DNA of 9,774 nt from an uncultured Lachnospiraceae bacterium (GTDB taxonomy: Bacteria > Bacillota > Clostridia > Lachnospirales > Lachnospiraceae). The translations under genes were made by a program, and so were the position numbers. The notes beneath the pieces were generated by a model. That model ran no database searches, had not been told where the DNA came from, and saw nothing but the letters and a program-made list of their open reading frames with translations. The stretch spans positions 1 to 9,774 of the forward strand of contig CAJTMB010000020.1 in NCBI GenBank assembly GCA_910577105.1. Reading direction: 5' to 3'. How positions within the stretch are numbered: position 1 is the first letter of the stretch; every line of letters starts with the position of its first letter. Of this stretch, positions 1-6,540 are shown one piece after another.

Positions 1-96
1 AGCTTCGGACGCTTTTCGAGACCGTTACTTGAGGTTTATAATGCCCTGATTATTTCTCCATCAGATAATATCTGTGGAGGTGGTCAATATGACTAA
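1..96 (+). CDS. C-terminal end of an unidentified upstream gene (partial)
   Basis: Frame 1 is open from the first base to a TAA at 94-96, giving 31 residues that begin SFGRFSRPLLEV and end CGGGQYD. It overlaps the integrase start at 89 by 8 bases, an arrangement typical of translationally coupled genes in one operon, and the integrase ribosome binding site lies inside this frame. I do not recognise the peptide. A small excisionase or regulator would be usual upstream of an integrase, but nothing in these residues shows that. The open frame is short enough to be chance, so confidence is limited. Confidence 0.4.
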   Translation, partial: SFGRFSRPLLEVYNALIISPSDNICGGGQYD

Positions 97-1036
97 TAAT
101 ACACAATTTAAGACGCTGTTGAACACTTGGCTAAATCAAAAGAAGCCGATGATCACACCGTCAACCCATGCCAGCTTCACGCTAATAGCCGAAAATCACT
201 TGATACCGCACTTCGGGAAACGGAAGATTGGCAGCATCACCGAGCAGGACATTCAAAGCTACATATCGTATCTCTATGAATCTGGGCGGTTGGACAAGTC
301 TGGTGGTCTCACTGTGAAGACTATTCGAGATGTTATCCTGGTACTTCGGCTTGCTATGGAGTATGCCTACAAGGAGAGGGCGATACCGCTGCTCAACTGG
401 GACTTGATAGAGTACCCAAAAGAGCTGGGTGTTAAGAAAGTGGTATCGCTCTCCAAAGATCAGGAGCAAGCACTTATTCAGTGCATCTACATGAACCTGA
501 ATAGGAAGACCGCTGGCATTCTCATTGCACTGTTTACCGGGGTGCGGATCGGTGAACTTTGCGGCTTGCAAATGAAGGACATCTCGCTGACGGATAAAAC
601 CATCAGCATCAACAAAACTGTCCAGCGCATCTATGACAAGAAAAAGGGTGAATCCTATCTGCACATAGGACCACCGAAGACCAAAACATCAGCTCGGACA
701 ATTCCCGTACCGTCATTGCTGATGAACATTATCAAGAAGTTCTATACAGAAAACCCCAACCATTACTTCTTGACTGGCAAGACCAAGCCAACAGAACCTC
801 GCACATACCGGCAGTTCTTTTCCCGTTTTTTGAAACGAAACGGGCTGCAAAAGGTAAAGTTCCACGAGATCCGGCACACTTTCGCAGTACGAGCAATCGA
901 AATACCGGAATTTGACATTAAATCGCTTTCGGAGATTTTAGGTCATAAAAATGTGTCCTTCACGCTGAATGTCTATGGCAGCGCAAATCTCCAACAGAAA
1001 GTCAAGTGCATGAACCTTCTGAACGATTTGCTGTAA
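89..1036 (+). CDS. Tyrosine recombinase / phage-type integrase, intact
   Basis: Site-specific recombinase expected to integrate and excise a mobile element through a covalent tyrosine-DNA intermediate. I chose the ATG at 89 (315 aa) because GGAGG at 76-80 sits 8 bases upstream; a GTG at 74 would add five residues but lie on top of that site. Residues about 5-65 look like the SAM-like N-terminal core-binding domain. The catalytic domain (about 120-315) carries Arg153 in FTGVRIGELCGL, a Lys in the PKTKTSARTIP segment (197 or 199), His259 and Arg262 in HEIRHTF, His286 in LGHKNVS and nucleophile Tyr296 in LNVYGSA. All catalytic positions are present and length is normal. Its composition is visibly richer in GC than the genes from 4.5 kb on, suggesting separate acquisition. 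It overlaps the preceding gene end and is followed by a terminator. The element it belongs to probably extends left of the window. Confidence 0.93.
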   Translation: MTNNTQFKTLLNTWLNQKKPMITPSTHASFTLIAENHLIPHFGKRKIGSITEQDIQSYISYLYESGRLDKSGGLTVKTIRDVILVLRLAMEYAYKERAIPLLNWDLIEYPKELGVKKVVSLSKDQEQALIQCIYMNLNRKTAGILIALFTGVRIGELCGLQMKDISLTDKTISINKTVQRIYDKKKGESYLHIGPPKTKTSARTIPVPSLLMNIIKKFYTENPNHYFLTGKTKPTEPRTYRQFFSRFLKRNGLQKVKFHEIRHTFAVRAIEIPEFDIKSLSEILGHKNVSFTLNVYGSANLQQKVKCMNLLNDLL

Positions 1037-1040
1037 CAAA

Positions 1041-1094
1041 AAAGAGCCTCAGCCGACACCCGAACGGACATCGACTGCGGCTCTTTGTGTTTTA
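1041..1094 (+). terminator. Hairpin terminator after the integrase
   Basis: AAAGAGCC at 1041-1048 pairs with GGCTCTTT at 1079-1086. Inner CAG/CTG and CG/CG pairs lengthen the stem with two mismatches, and the 3' side runs into GTGTTTTA. It starts five bases after the integrase stop. The A-run before the stem means it could also act on the minus strand. Confidence 0.75.
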
Positions 1095-1320
1095 TGATAT
1101 TCTAATGACGGCGCAAAACGACCTTTATCCTGACATTCTTTCGGCAAAACTTGTGCAGACAATAAAAAAGGAAAATTAGGATAGAATTTTTTATGGAATC
1201 GTGTTATAATACTTCTAAGCCACCCATTCATCAGTCTCAAGCAAAACCCGTGATAGGATGGCTTGGATAGATTTTTGATAGCAAAAGTCCGAATAGACCT
1301 TAGGATAAGGATAATCTGTA
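1095..1320. other. Intergenic spacer between integrase and SIR2 remnant
   Basis: No convincing gene. A perfect TATAAT lies at 1205-1210 on the plus strand without a recognisable -35. Just downstream an imperfect hairpin is formed by AAGCCACCC (1217-1225) and GGATGGCTT (1256-1264) with one mismatch. A small inverted repeat CCTTA/TAAGG occurs at 1298-1310. These could be an element end or a short transcript, but nothing proves either. Confidence 0.35.
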
Positions 1321-1866
1321 TCAAATAAAACCACGACGAATCAAATCCTCTATACAAAAAAGTTTAGAAATGGATTTAACTCGGCGAGTTGCAACAATAC
1401 CATCGAGATTTGTTATGTCTCCATTCATTTTATAAATATTGATTCGTTTATTAAGTTCAATGTTAGACAAATCCGCATCTCTAAATAGTTTATTAAATAA
1501 AATATTACGACTGTTATAGTTATTTTCTAAAACATTATCATAATTCGTTGTCCATATATTTGTGAAACCAATATCAATGAGTTCATTAATTAATGGACTG
1601 TGAAATTCATTTTTATTTATAATATCATTAATCCTTTTACGTAGTTCCGCTCTCCCAAATTTATTGGAATAATATTGTGCAAGTCTATAATAGTTTGTTG
1701 ATTCATCTAATGTCATTCCAAGTTCCTTGGCAAGTGGTTTAAATAAATTATACCACGATGGATATCCTATATCAGCAGATGCACCTGCGCCTACAAAAAG
1801 TGATATTCTTTCATCTAGTGCCTGTCTCGTAAATTGATTCAGAAACTGTTCTTTATTTAATGGCAT
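1321..1866 (-). pseudogene. SIR2-domain protein, 3'-truncated (probable defence NADase remnant)
   Basis: Encodes 181 residues from an ATG at 1866 with the purine-rich site AAAGGATG 9 bases upstream. Residues 23-37 (LFVGAGASADIGYPS) form the NAD-binding GAGxS loop of SIR2 proteins, residues 106-110 (TTNYD) are the second conserved motif with the catalytic Asn, and residues 145-150 (YKMNGD) match the third. This is the SIR2-like type used as an NAD-degrading effector in antiphage systems such as Thoeris ThsA and DSR2, not a classical deacetylase. Two oddities stand out. The His normally found in K(L/M)HGD appears as Asn148, one base away from a His codon. Recognisable similarity ends at about residue 160, after which 21 unrelated residues precede the stop, whereas such proteins usually continue with an effector remainder or sensor domain. 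A 13-bp palindrome (1378-1390) lies at that junction. I infer a remnant, probably inactive, although a short naturally variant protein cannot be excluded. Confidence 0.75.
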
Positions 1867-2152
1867 ATTATTTCACATCCTTTATTTAGCGTTATGTCAC
1901 TATTTATTTTTAATAATTGGGAAATATCTATTATTATAGCTAATAGATAATCCCAAATTATCATTTCAAGTAATAAATAACCCTATATTTCCCACCAATT
2001 CCCAATAATTAGGAATTATCCTTTATTTTGCTTCATTCATAATCCAACCTGACAGATAATTTTCAATTAGCTATCCGTTTCTCACTAATTCAATGGATAA
2101 CACTTGATTATCCGTCGTTTTTTAGTGGGCAATTCCAAATTAGCAGAATTGC
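1867..2152. repeat. AT-rich spacer with a cluster of short inverted repeats
   Basis: No gene is visible in this spacer between the SIR2 start and the recombinase stop. It holds at least six inverted repeats built from variants of GATAAT, GGAATT and GGGAAAT: TGGGAAATAT/ATATTTCCCA (1918-1927 and 1985-1994), TATCTATTA/TAATAGATA (1925-1949), GATAAT/ATTATC (1946-1962), AATTCC/GGAATT (1997-2017), GGATAA/TTATCC (2095-2113) and GGCAATTC/GAATTGCC (2128-2153). Most have 5-10 bp spacers, the geometry of tyrosine-recombinase core sites or of dimeric repressor operators. The SIR2 promoter must also lie here unless that gene is read through from the recombinase. Confidence 0.6.
1925..1949. promoter_or_regulatory. 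9-7-9 inverted repeat over a possible SIR2 -10 box
   Basis: TATCTATTA (1925-1933) and TAATAGATA (1941-1949) are perfect inverted 9-mers with a 7-bp spacer. The minus-strand reading of 1933-1938 is TATAAT, a candidate -10 for the SIR2 gene about 70 bases downstream. No good -35 is at the right distance. The symmetry fits an operator or a recombinase core site equally well. Confidence 0.4.
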
Positions 2153-2153
2153 C
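2128..2153. repeat. 8-10-8 inverted repeat abutting the recombinase stop
   Basis: GGCAATTC (2128-2135) and GAATTGCC (2146-2153) are perfect inverted 8-mers around a 10-bp spacer. The right arm ends on the first base of the recombinase stop codon. Neither strand has a T-run right after the stem, so it is a poor intrinsic terminator. The 26-bp symmetrical layout resembles a XerC/D-type core site. Confidence 0.45.
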
Positions 2154-3082
2154 TATAACCTTAATAGATCAAAATCCTTTCGTGGGTGTTTCGTAGCAAG
2201 AATGTTTCGTTGTTTTGCAACTGTAACGTGTGTATATATTTCAGTAATGTTAATAGAACTGTGTCCCAACATCTCTTGGATATAACGAATATCAACATCT
2301 GCTTCTAAAAGGCTTGTTGCAAAGGTATGGCGAAACATATGTGGTGTGATATGTTGTTGAATGGATGCCAGAGAGGTATATTTGTTAATCATTCTTCGTA
2401 TTGATTGGTCAGACAGTGCTTTCCCTGATTGATTTACGAAAAAGTTAGTGCAGGATTGTCTTTCGGAACAAAAATCATCATTATATTCTGCTAGAATTTT
2501 GATTACAGATTCATTACCGATTTGAATTCGGCGTTCTTTGCTGCCTTTTCCATATATAAGGATGGTTCCGTCTTGTAAATTTACATCATTTACTTTTAAG
2601 GAGCAGAGCTCGGATATTCTCATCCCGGTTGAAAATAGCAATTCTGCAACGGCAATGTCTCTTAGGGCATTTCTTCTCTGATAAGGAGTTCTGGCATTTC
2701 TGCACTGTTTGTATATTGTGTACAAAAATGTTTCAACGGTATGCAGAGGGATGGTTTTGGGAAGTTTCACAGGCTCGCGAAAGTGTATCAATATTTTGTT
2801 GAATGGGTTATTGTTAATGATTTCCTTGTAGTCCAAGTAGTGGAACAGGGCTTTTACCGATGCTATTTTGCGTTTTACGGTCTTCGGTTTGTATTGTTCA
2901 TGTAGTTGGGAAATATACTGTTCCAATATTTCAGAAGTAATTTCCGTAATATTGATTTTGGAAATTTGTTCAGAAAACTGTCGTAGATCAATCAGGTATG
3001 CTTTCAGCGTTTTTGCATCAAGACATTTTTGCGATTTACAATATTCCAAATAGTTTCTAATGTGCGCTTTTGTACTGTTCAT
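2153..3082 (-). CDS. XerC/XerD-like tyrosine recombinase, intact
   Basis: A 309-aa protein of normal Xer/integrase length. Its start is an ATG at 3082 preceded by AAGGAGA (plus positions 3092-3098) with 9 bases of spacing. Residues about 1-90 form the SAM-like DNA-binding domain typical of XerC/D and IntI. The catalytic domain shows Arg155 in STGMRISELCSL, Lys179 in YGKGSKERR, His248 and Arg251 in HMFRHTF, His274 in MLGHSS and nucleophile Tyr283 in IYTHV, so all catalytic residues are present. It is unlike the integrase at 89-1036, having the compact Xer form with the GKGSKER beta-hairpin. It lies upstream of the SIR2 remnant on the same strand, with the inverted-repeat spacer between. Solo Xer-like recombinases of this kind in clostridia serve small integrative elements or invert nearby DNA. 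It is probably not the housekeeping dimer-resolution XerD, given this accessory setting. Confidence 0.9.
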   Translation of the reverse strand: MNSTKAHIRNYLEYCKSQKCLDAKTLKAYLIDLRQFSEQISKINITEITSEILEQYISQLHEQYKPKTVKRKIASVKALFHYLDYKEIINNNPFNKILIHFREPVKLPKTIPLHTVETFLYTIYKQCRNARTPYQRRNALRDIAVAELLFSTGMRISELCSLKVNDVNLQDGTILIYGKGSKERRIQIGNESVIKILAEYNDDFCSERQSCTNFFVNQSGKALSDQSIRRMINKYTSLASIQQHITPHMFRHTFATSLLEADVDIRYIQEMLGHSSINITEIYTHVTVAKQRNILATKHPRKDFDLLRL

Positions 3083-3123
3083 AGTTTAAAATCTCCTTTT
3101 GTATTTCTAAGTATCGTATATTA

Positions 3124-3153
3124 ATTCTAGTTCTTGTGTCAGTTCATTGGCAA
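3124..3153 (-). promoter_or_regulatory. Candidate promoter of the Xer-like recombinase
   Basis: Read on the minus strand, TTGCCA (plus 3148-3153) and TAGAAT (plus 3124-3129) are separated by 18 bases, matching four and five of six consensus positions. It would start transcription about 35 bases before the start codon, ahead of the ribosome binding site. Confidence 0.4.
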
Positions 3154-3913
3154 TTATTGTATAGAATTTGAGGTAGGTTGTTTCTAAAATAACAATTTTC
3201 AAGGTGGCACATATCAGCTATAAATAGTGTATTTCTGCACTTTGAAAACAGTTTCCTTTCAGTTATGATAGTTGCAGGCTTGAGAAGGCCGCAATAATTT
3301 AATAGGACACGCATACACTTGATTTTATTTACGCCTTTTTATCTGTCTGCATTTATGCAGGGATAAAGGGGTGGCAGAATCCCATTTCGTGCGAAGAGTT
3401 GCCTGCAATGGAAAACATTGTTGCCCATGAAGGTAAAGAGAAGAGGATTGTCCTACTGGCATGGCAGTCAGAGATAATGAGATAAAACAGCACCGGAATT
3501 TCAGTGAGAAGCATTTTCCGGGAGTGGCTCCCTGCGGATTTCGTCTGGATGGGCATAATGAAAACGTAGTGAGGGATCAGCCGTCCCAGTGTATGTTACC
3601 CGGTTCGGGGATTGGCGAGAGCATATATAATGTTTTTGGATGAAGCAGAAGGGTAATGGGGTGGAAACACCACGTTGTCCTCTGATACAGGCAAGCCTTG
3701 CAGTTATTATGTGATAGATAAAAGAGGTTTTCCTGTATGAGAGAATAACGTCAATAGAAGATACAAAACGAAATAGGCTTGCAGCAATTTCCTTGATGGA
3801 TAAAGTATCAGCAATAGTTCGGTAGGAAGGTGATGGTATGGTTTAGAAGTGTTATCAAGTGCGTTAAGTTTAGGTAGTGTTTCTGCTACAGGAAAAATTT
3901 TTTTAGATTTTAC
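3154..3913. other. Gene-poor, decayed stretch with short hairpins
   Basis: About 760 bases without an intact gene. A plus-strand frame open from 3306 to a TAA at 3483-3485 reads like protein (AGIKGWQNPI, then ELPAMENIVAHEGKEKR) but has no upstream start and no ribosome binding site. Small stems are frequent: CTGCAT-TT-ATGCAG (3347-3360), GGGAT/ATCCC (3360-3383), GGGAG-TGG-CTCCC (3520-3532), GGTG-GAAA-CACC (3660-3671) and AGGC-AA-GCCT (near 3688-3697). I read it mainly as debris of mobile genes. A structured RNA is possible, but it matches none that I know. Confidence 0.4.
3657..3825 (+). pseudogene. Short frameshifted coding fragment, unidentified
   Basis: Two overlapping plus-strand frames join into one plausible peptide. 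The first runs 3657-3740 and includes GKPCSYYVIDKRGFPV before a TGA. The second runs 3718-3825 and continues in another frame with YERITSIEDTKRNRLAAISL before a TAG. A one-base shift near 3735 would fuse them into about 55 residues with a natural C-terminus. There is no start codon with a ribosome binding site. I do not recognise the family; it may be the tail of a mobile-element gene lying beside the dead integrase. The call rests only on protein-like composition. Confidence 0.3.
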
Positions 3914-4485
3914 TTGACAAAAGCAGAAATACTGGCTTTACATTGGGAAGATATTGATTTTGAAAATAATATAATAACCGTTAACAAATCGGTTGCTAAA
4001 ACAGAAAATGGTGTGAGTTATAAATGTCATAAAACTTATACTTCTATCCGTACAGTACCATTCCCAAAAGAAATAGTCCCTTTACTGAAACAGTACCACA
4101 AAGAATATAATCTAACAAAATTCAGATTAGACATTATTGGAAAGGGCAAGGTAATTTATTTATACAAGCTGACGGTTCTTTAATGGGAAGAAGCACACCC
4201 TACCAATATTTCAAAAGGCATTTGAAGTGGTATAATGAATGGGTGGTTTACAGTGATGAAGCAAAACAAAATGGGTGGTCCTCTTTGCCAATGATTCCGT
4301 TACATGGACTTAGACATTCATGTGCAACACTTTTAAATCATTAAAAAATAAATATCGTGGACATTTCCGATATATTAGGTCATGCACAAACAAGTACCAC
4401 TATGAACATCTATGCCCATAGTTTTGAGGAACAAAAGAGAATTGCAAGTGATAAGATTGATGAGTTTTTAAGAATGAAGGCATAA
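3914..4485 (+). pseudogene. Tyrosine integrase pseudogene (truncated, frameshifted, internal stop)
   Basis: Remains of a phage/ICE-type integrase catalytic domain. The first part, 3914 to about 4130, reads KAEILALHWEDIDFEN, typical of the start of the domain, but the usual TGLRxGE catalytic Arg is not there (Thr precedes KAE). Near 4130 the frame shifts, consistent with one lost base, and similarity continues as GNLFIQADGSLMG and LHGLRHSCATLL, which holds the HxxR motif. A TAA at 4342-4344 then interrupts it, after which ISDILGHAQTSTTMNIYAHS follows with the His and the tyrosine nucleophile, up to a TAA at 4483-4485. The N-terminal arm and core-binding domains are absent. Three separate lesions make it certainly inactive. 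Integrase genes often end near one end of their element, so the DNA just after 4485 may be an old attachment site. It is a different lineage from the two intact recombinases here. Confidence 0.88.
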
Positions 4486-4489
4486 TTTT

Positions 4490-4501
4490 TATAGTACTAT
4501 A
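4490..4501. promoter_or_regulatory. Palindrome over the -35 position of the NACHT promoter
   Basis: TATAGTACTATA is a perfect 12-bp palindrome, placed between the integrase pseudogene and the NACHT gene. Given the -10 at 4515-4520, it covers the expected -35 (about 4492-4497), as a repressor operator or activator site would. Eleven of its bases (TATAGTACTAT) recur in both copies of the direct repeat at 8983-9046 and 9711-9774. It could instead be an attachment-site core left by the dead integrase. Confidence 0.4.
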
Positions 4502-4511
4502 TTGTCATTAA

Positions 4512-4520
4512 TGCTATAAT
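4512..4520 (+). promoter_or_regulatory. Extended -10 promoter of the NACHT gene
   Basis: TGCTATAAT is a perfect extended -10 element (TGnTATAAT). The -35 region is poor, which extended -10 promoters tolerate. It lies 28 bases before the start codon, so the leader is short. Together with AGGAGG at 4538-4543 it gives the NACHT gene its own expression signal. Confidence 0.55.
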
Positions 4521-4548
4521 TATAAAAAAGTACACCTAGGAGGCAATC

Positions 4549-6372
4549 ATGGATATTCTAGAAAATCAAATTGTAAAAGAAGTAATTGCAAAATTTGCAG
4601 AGCCTTTAATGAAGCAATTAATCAAATTTTCTAAAGATGAATGGGAAAAGTTTAAAATTGATTTTGATATTGTTTTTACAAAATATCTTATAAAAAGCTA
4701 TGATAAATATTGTAAAATAAAAACTATTTTATATAAAACAGAGCCTCAGTATATTTATGACTTTTTTGAGTCCCCCATTCTTCTAAAAAAACCTAAGATT
4801 TTAGTAAATACTGAAAATATTAATACAATTTTATATATTTCTAATTTTATTATTATACAAGGAACTGGTGGTATAGGCAAATCAACATTATTAAAGCATC
4901 TTTTTATAAATGAATTAGAAAATAAAGATTTAATTCCTGTTTTCATTGAATTAAAAGATATTAATTTAATGGAGAATGACTATACTATTTTAGATATAAT
5001 TTTCGATAAATTAACTAACTTAGGTAGCTCTCTAAAAAAGGAATACATAGAGTATGCTCTCAATTCAGGCTGTTTCCTATTTTTACTTGATGGATATGAT
5101 GAAATTGTATCTAGTAAAAAAGATAGTTTTTTTAGAAAATTAGATGAATTTTGTGATAAATATACAGAAAATTATTTTATTATATCTTCTCGCCCATATT
5201 CTGAATTTGTTGAATTTCAAAGATTTACTGTTTTGAAAGCATTGCCTTTATCAAAAGAGCAAGCAGTATCTTTGGTAAATCGAATAAATTATGAAAGTGG
5301 TATCAAAGAACGGTTTATAGCTGAATTAGAAGCAAATTTATATGAGAGCCATACTTCATTTGCATCTAATCCACTATTACTTAATATAATGTTACTGACA
5401 TTTGATAATTATGCCGATATTCCGGAAAAACTACACTTATTTTATTCAAATGCATTTGAAACATTATATTCAAAACATGATGCAACAAAAGCTGGATATA
5501 AAAGAGAAATGTTAAGCACATTGTCATATGATTCATTCAAAAAAGTCTTTGCATATTTTTGTTTTATGACATATATAAAGGGAGTTACAGAATTTACTTA
5601 CGAAGAATTGCAGGAAACTTTAAAAAGAATAAAAATACCAAGAATTGAATTTGATATTGATAATTATATATTCGATTTGGTTAATTCTTTATGTTTAATA
5701 TATAAAGAAGGTTTTTCCTATACATTTGCGCATCGGTCTTTTCAAGAATATTTTACAGCAGTATTCTTGAAGGAATTATCCGATATTAATTTGCAGAAAT
5801 ATGGTATTCAAATGATAAAACGAGAACCCGAAAGAGCAAGCCAAGATAATGTATTTGAAATGTTATATGACATGATTGAAGAAAGGTTTGAAAAGAACAT
5901 TTTACTTCCGATATTATCAGACTATGAAGATTCTATTACTTCAGATGAAGATAAATATTGGTTCTATTTCAAGGAATTAGTACATAACATTAGATTTGAT
6001 TGTGATGAAAATGACGAATTGCGTTTATGGTTAAGAAGGGAAAGCACGGAAGACTTTGACAATTCAATAATAGCATTTATACATGTTTTTACTGAAAAAT
6101 ATATAATCAGAAATCCAGAGAAAAGAGAACGTAACCAATCATATTCCGAAAAATTATTTACGTATTTAACAGAAAATAAAAATTATATACTAAACAATTC
6201 TTTAGACATAATTAACATTATAAATGATACAAATGTACGAGAAATAATAAGAAAAACATGGATTGGTGAGTTGGTTCAATGTATGACCGATTTAAAGCAA
6301 CATTTAACGCGAAAGTTAGAAGAAAATGAGGATGCTTTGGATAACATGCTTGAGTTTGAGGATACTATTTAG
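4549..6372 (+). CDS. NACHT-domain NTPase, bacterial NLR-like antiphage protein
   Basis: 607-aa STAND-type ATPase with an ATG start preceded by AGGAGG (4538-4543) at 5 bases. Walker A is at residues 105-113 (GTGGIGKST), Walker B at 176-185 (FLFLLDGYDE, with the small residue and extra acidic position typical of NACHT), and a sensor-like IISSRP at 211-216. The helical part follows with NPLLL (274-278) and FAHRSFQEYF (393-402), a signature seen after many bacterial NACHT modules. The N-terminal 100 residues are short, charged and helical-looking, with no nuclease, TIR or protease motif I can see. The last 190 residues are acidic and show no clear TPR, LRR or WD repeats. Proteins of this build include the bNACHT antiphage family, thought to sense phage components and trigger abortive infection. 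It stands alone with its own promoter and is very AT-rich compared with the integrase at the left end. Defence function is inferred from family and context; the effector activity is unknown. Confidence 0.88.
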   Translation: MDILENQIVKEVIAKFAEPLMKQLIKFSKDEWEKFKIDFDIVFTKYLIKSYDKYCKIKTILYKTEPQYIYDFFESPILLKKPKILVNTENINTILYISNFIIIQGTGGIGKSTLLKHLFINELENKDLIPVFIELKDINLMENDYTILDIIFDKLTNLGSSLKKEYIEYALNSGCFLFLLDGYDEIVSSKKDSFFRKLDEFCDKYTENYFIISSRPYSEFVEFQRFTVLKALPLSKEQAVSLVNRINYESGIKERFIAELEANLYESHTSFASNPLLLNIMLLTFDNYADIPEKLHLFYSNAFETLYSKHDATKAGYKREMLSTLSYDSFKKVFAYFCFMTYIKGVTEFTYEELQETLKRIKIPRIEFDIDNYIFDLVNSLCLIYKEGFSYTFAHRSFQEYFTAVFLKELSDINLQKYGIQMIKREPERASQDNVFEMLYDMIEERFEKNILLPILSDYEDSITSDEDKYWFYFKELVHNIRFDCDENDELRLWLRRESTEDFDNSIIAFIHVFTEKYIIRNPEKRERNQSYSEKLFTYLTENKNYILNNSLDIINIINDTNVREIIRKTWIGELVQCMTDLKQHLTRKLEENEDALDNMLEFEDTI

Positions 6373-6500
6373 TTACCGAACATTTACGGACCTATAAAAG
6401 ACTGCATGAAGATACACAACAAGGGAATTGAAAAGTGTGATAAAATCAATACTTCCTCAACACTACCAACAAATATCAAAAGTAAAAAATATTTTTAGTA
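6373..6500. other. Short spacer between NACHT gene and tRNA remnant
   Basis: The frame after the NACHT TAG stays open for another 41 codons, to a TAG at 6496-6498. Another frame here (from about 6374) reads VTEHLRTYKRLHEDTQQGN before a stop. Neither has a ribosome binding site, so I do not call a gene. The spacer probably holds the last bases of the integrated element before its attachment site. Confidence 0.3.
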
Positions 6501-6539
6501 GTGCGGAGGTCACGGGTCCGATTCCCGTCAGCAGCTTCA
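6501..6539 (+). other. 3' fragment of a tRNA gene: attachment-site scar
   Basis: Layout matches the 3' part of a tRNA: GTGCG (3' half of an anticodon stem, 6501-6505), variable loop GAGGTC (6506-6511), T-stem ACGGG/CCCGT (6512-6516, 6524-6528) enclosing the 7-base loop TCCGATT, acceptor strand CAGCAGC (6529-6535), then T and TCA. No D-arm, anticodon loop or 5' acceptor strand GCTGCTG precedes it, so it is not a functional tRNA. Integrases using tRNA genes leave exactly such a 3' duplication at the far end of the element, with the intact gene at the other end, here presumably outside the window. The GAGGTC variable loop and discriminator T would suit a tRNA-Thr, but the identity is not secure. 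Confidence 0.75.
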
Positions 6540-6540
6540 A

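Noticed and set aside
182..664. 160-codon open frame on the minus strand
   Set aside because: It lies entirely inside the intact integrase gene on the other strand, has no ribosome binding site and resembles no family.
1049..1357. 102-codon open frame on the minus strand
   Set aside because: It runs through the integrase terminator hairpin and across the SIR2 stop, and has no family features.
1867..2152. CRISPR array
   Set aside because: The repeats are short, inverted and of unequal spacing; there are no regularly spaced direct repeats and no cas genes.
3353..3643. Open frames of 60-67 codons on both strands
   Set aside because: Neither has a ribosome binding site or a recognisable domain, and they overlap each other in a decayed, hairpin-rich region.
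3300..3850. Group II intron or retron RNA
   Set aside because: No domain V-like hairpin, no reverse transcriptase gene and no recognisable intron ends were found.
1321..6372. SIR2 and NACHT genes as parts of one multi-gene defence operon
   Set aside because: They are on opposite strands, separated by a recombinase, decayed DNA and a dead integrase, and the NACHT gene has its own promoter.
6501..6539. Functional tRNA gene
   Set aside because: Only the anticodon-stem 3' strand, variable loop, T-arm and acceptor 3' strand are present; no D-arm or matching 5' acceptor strand is found upstream.
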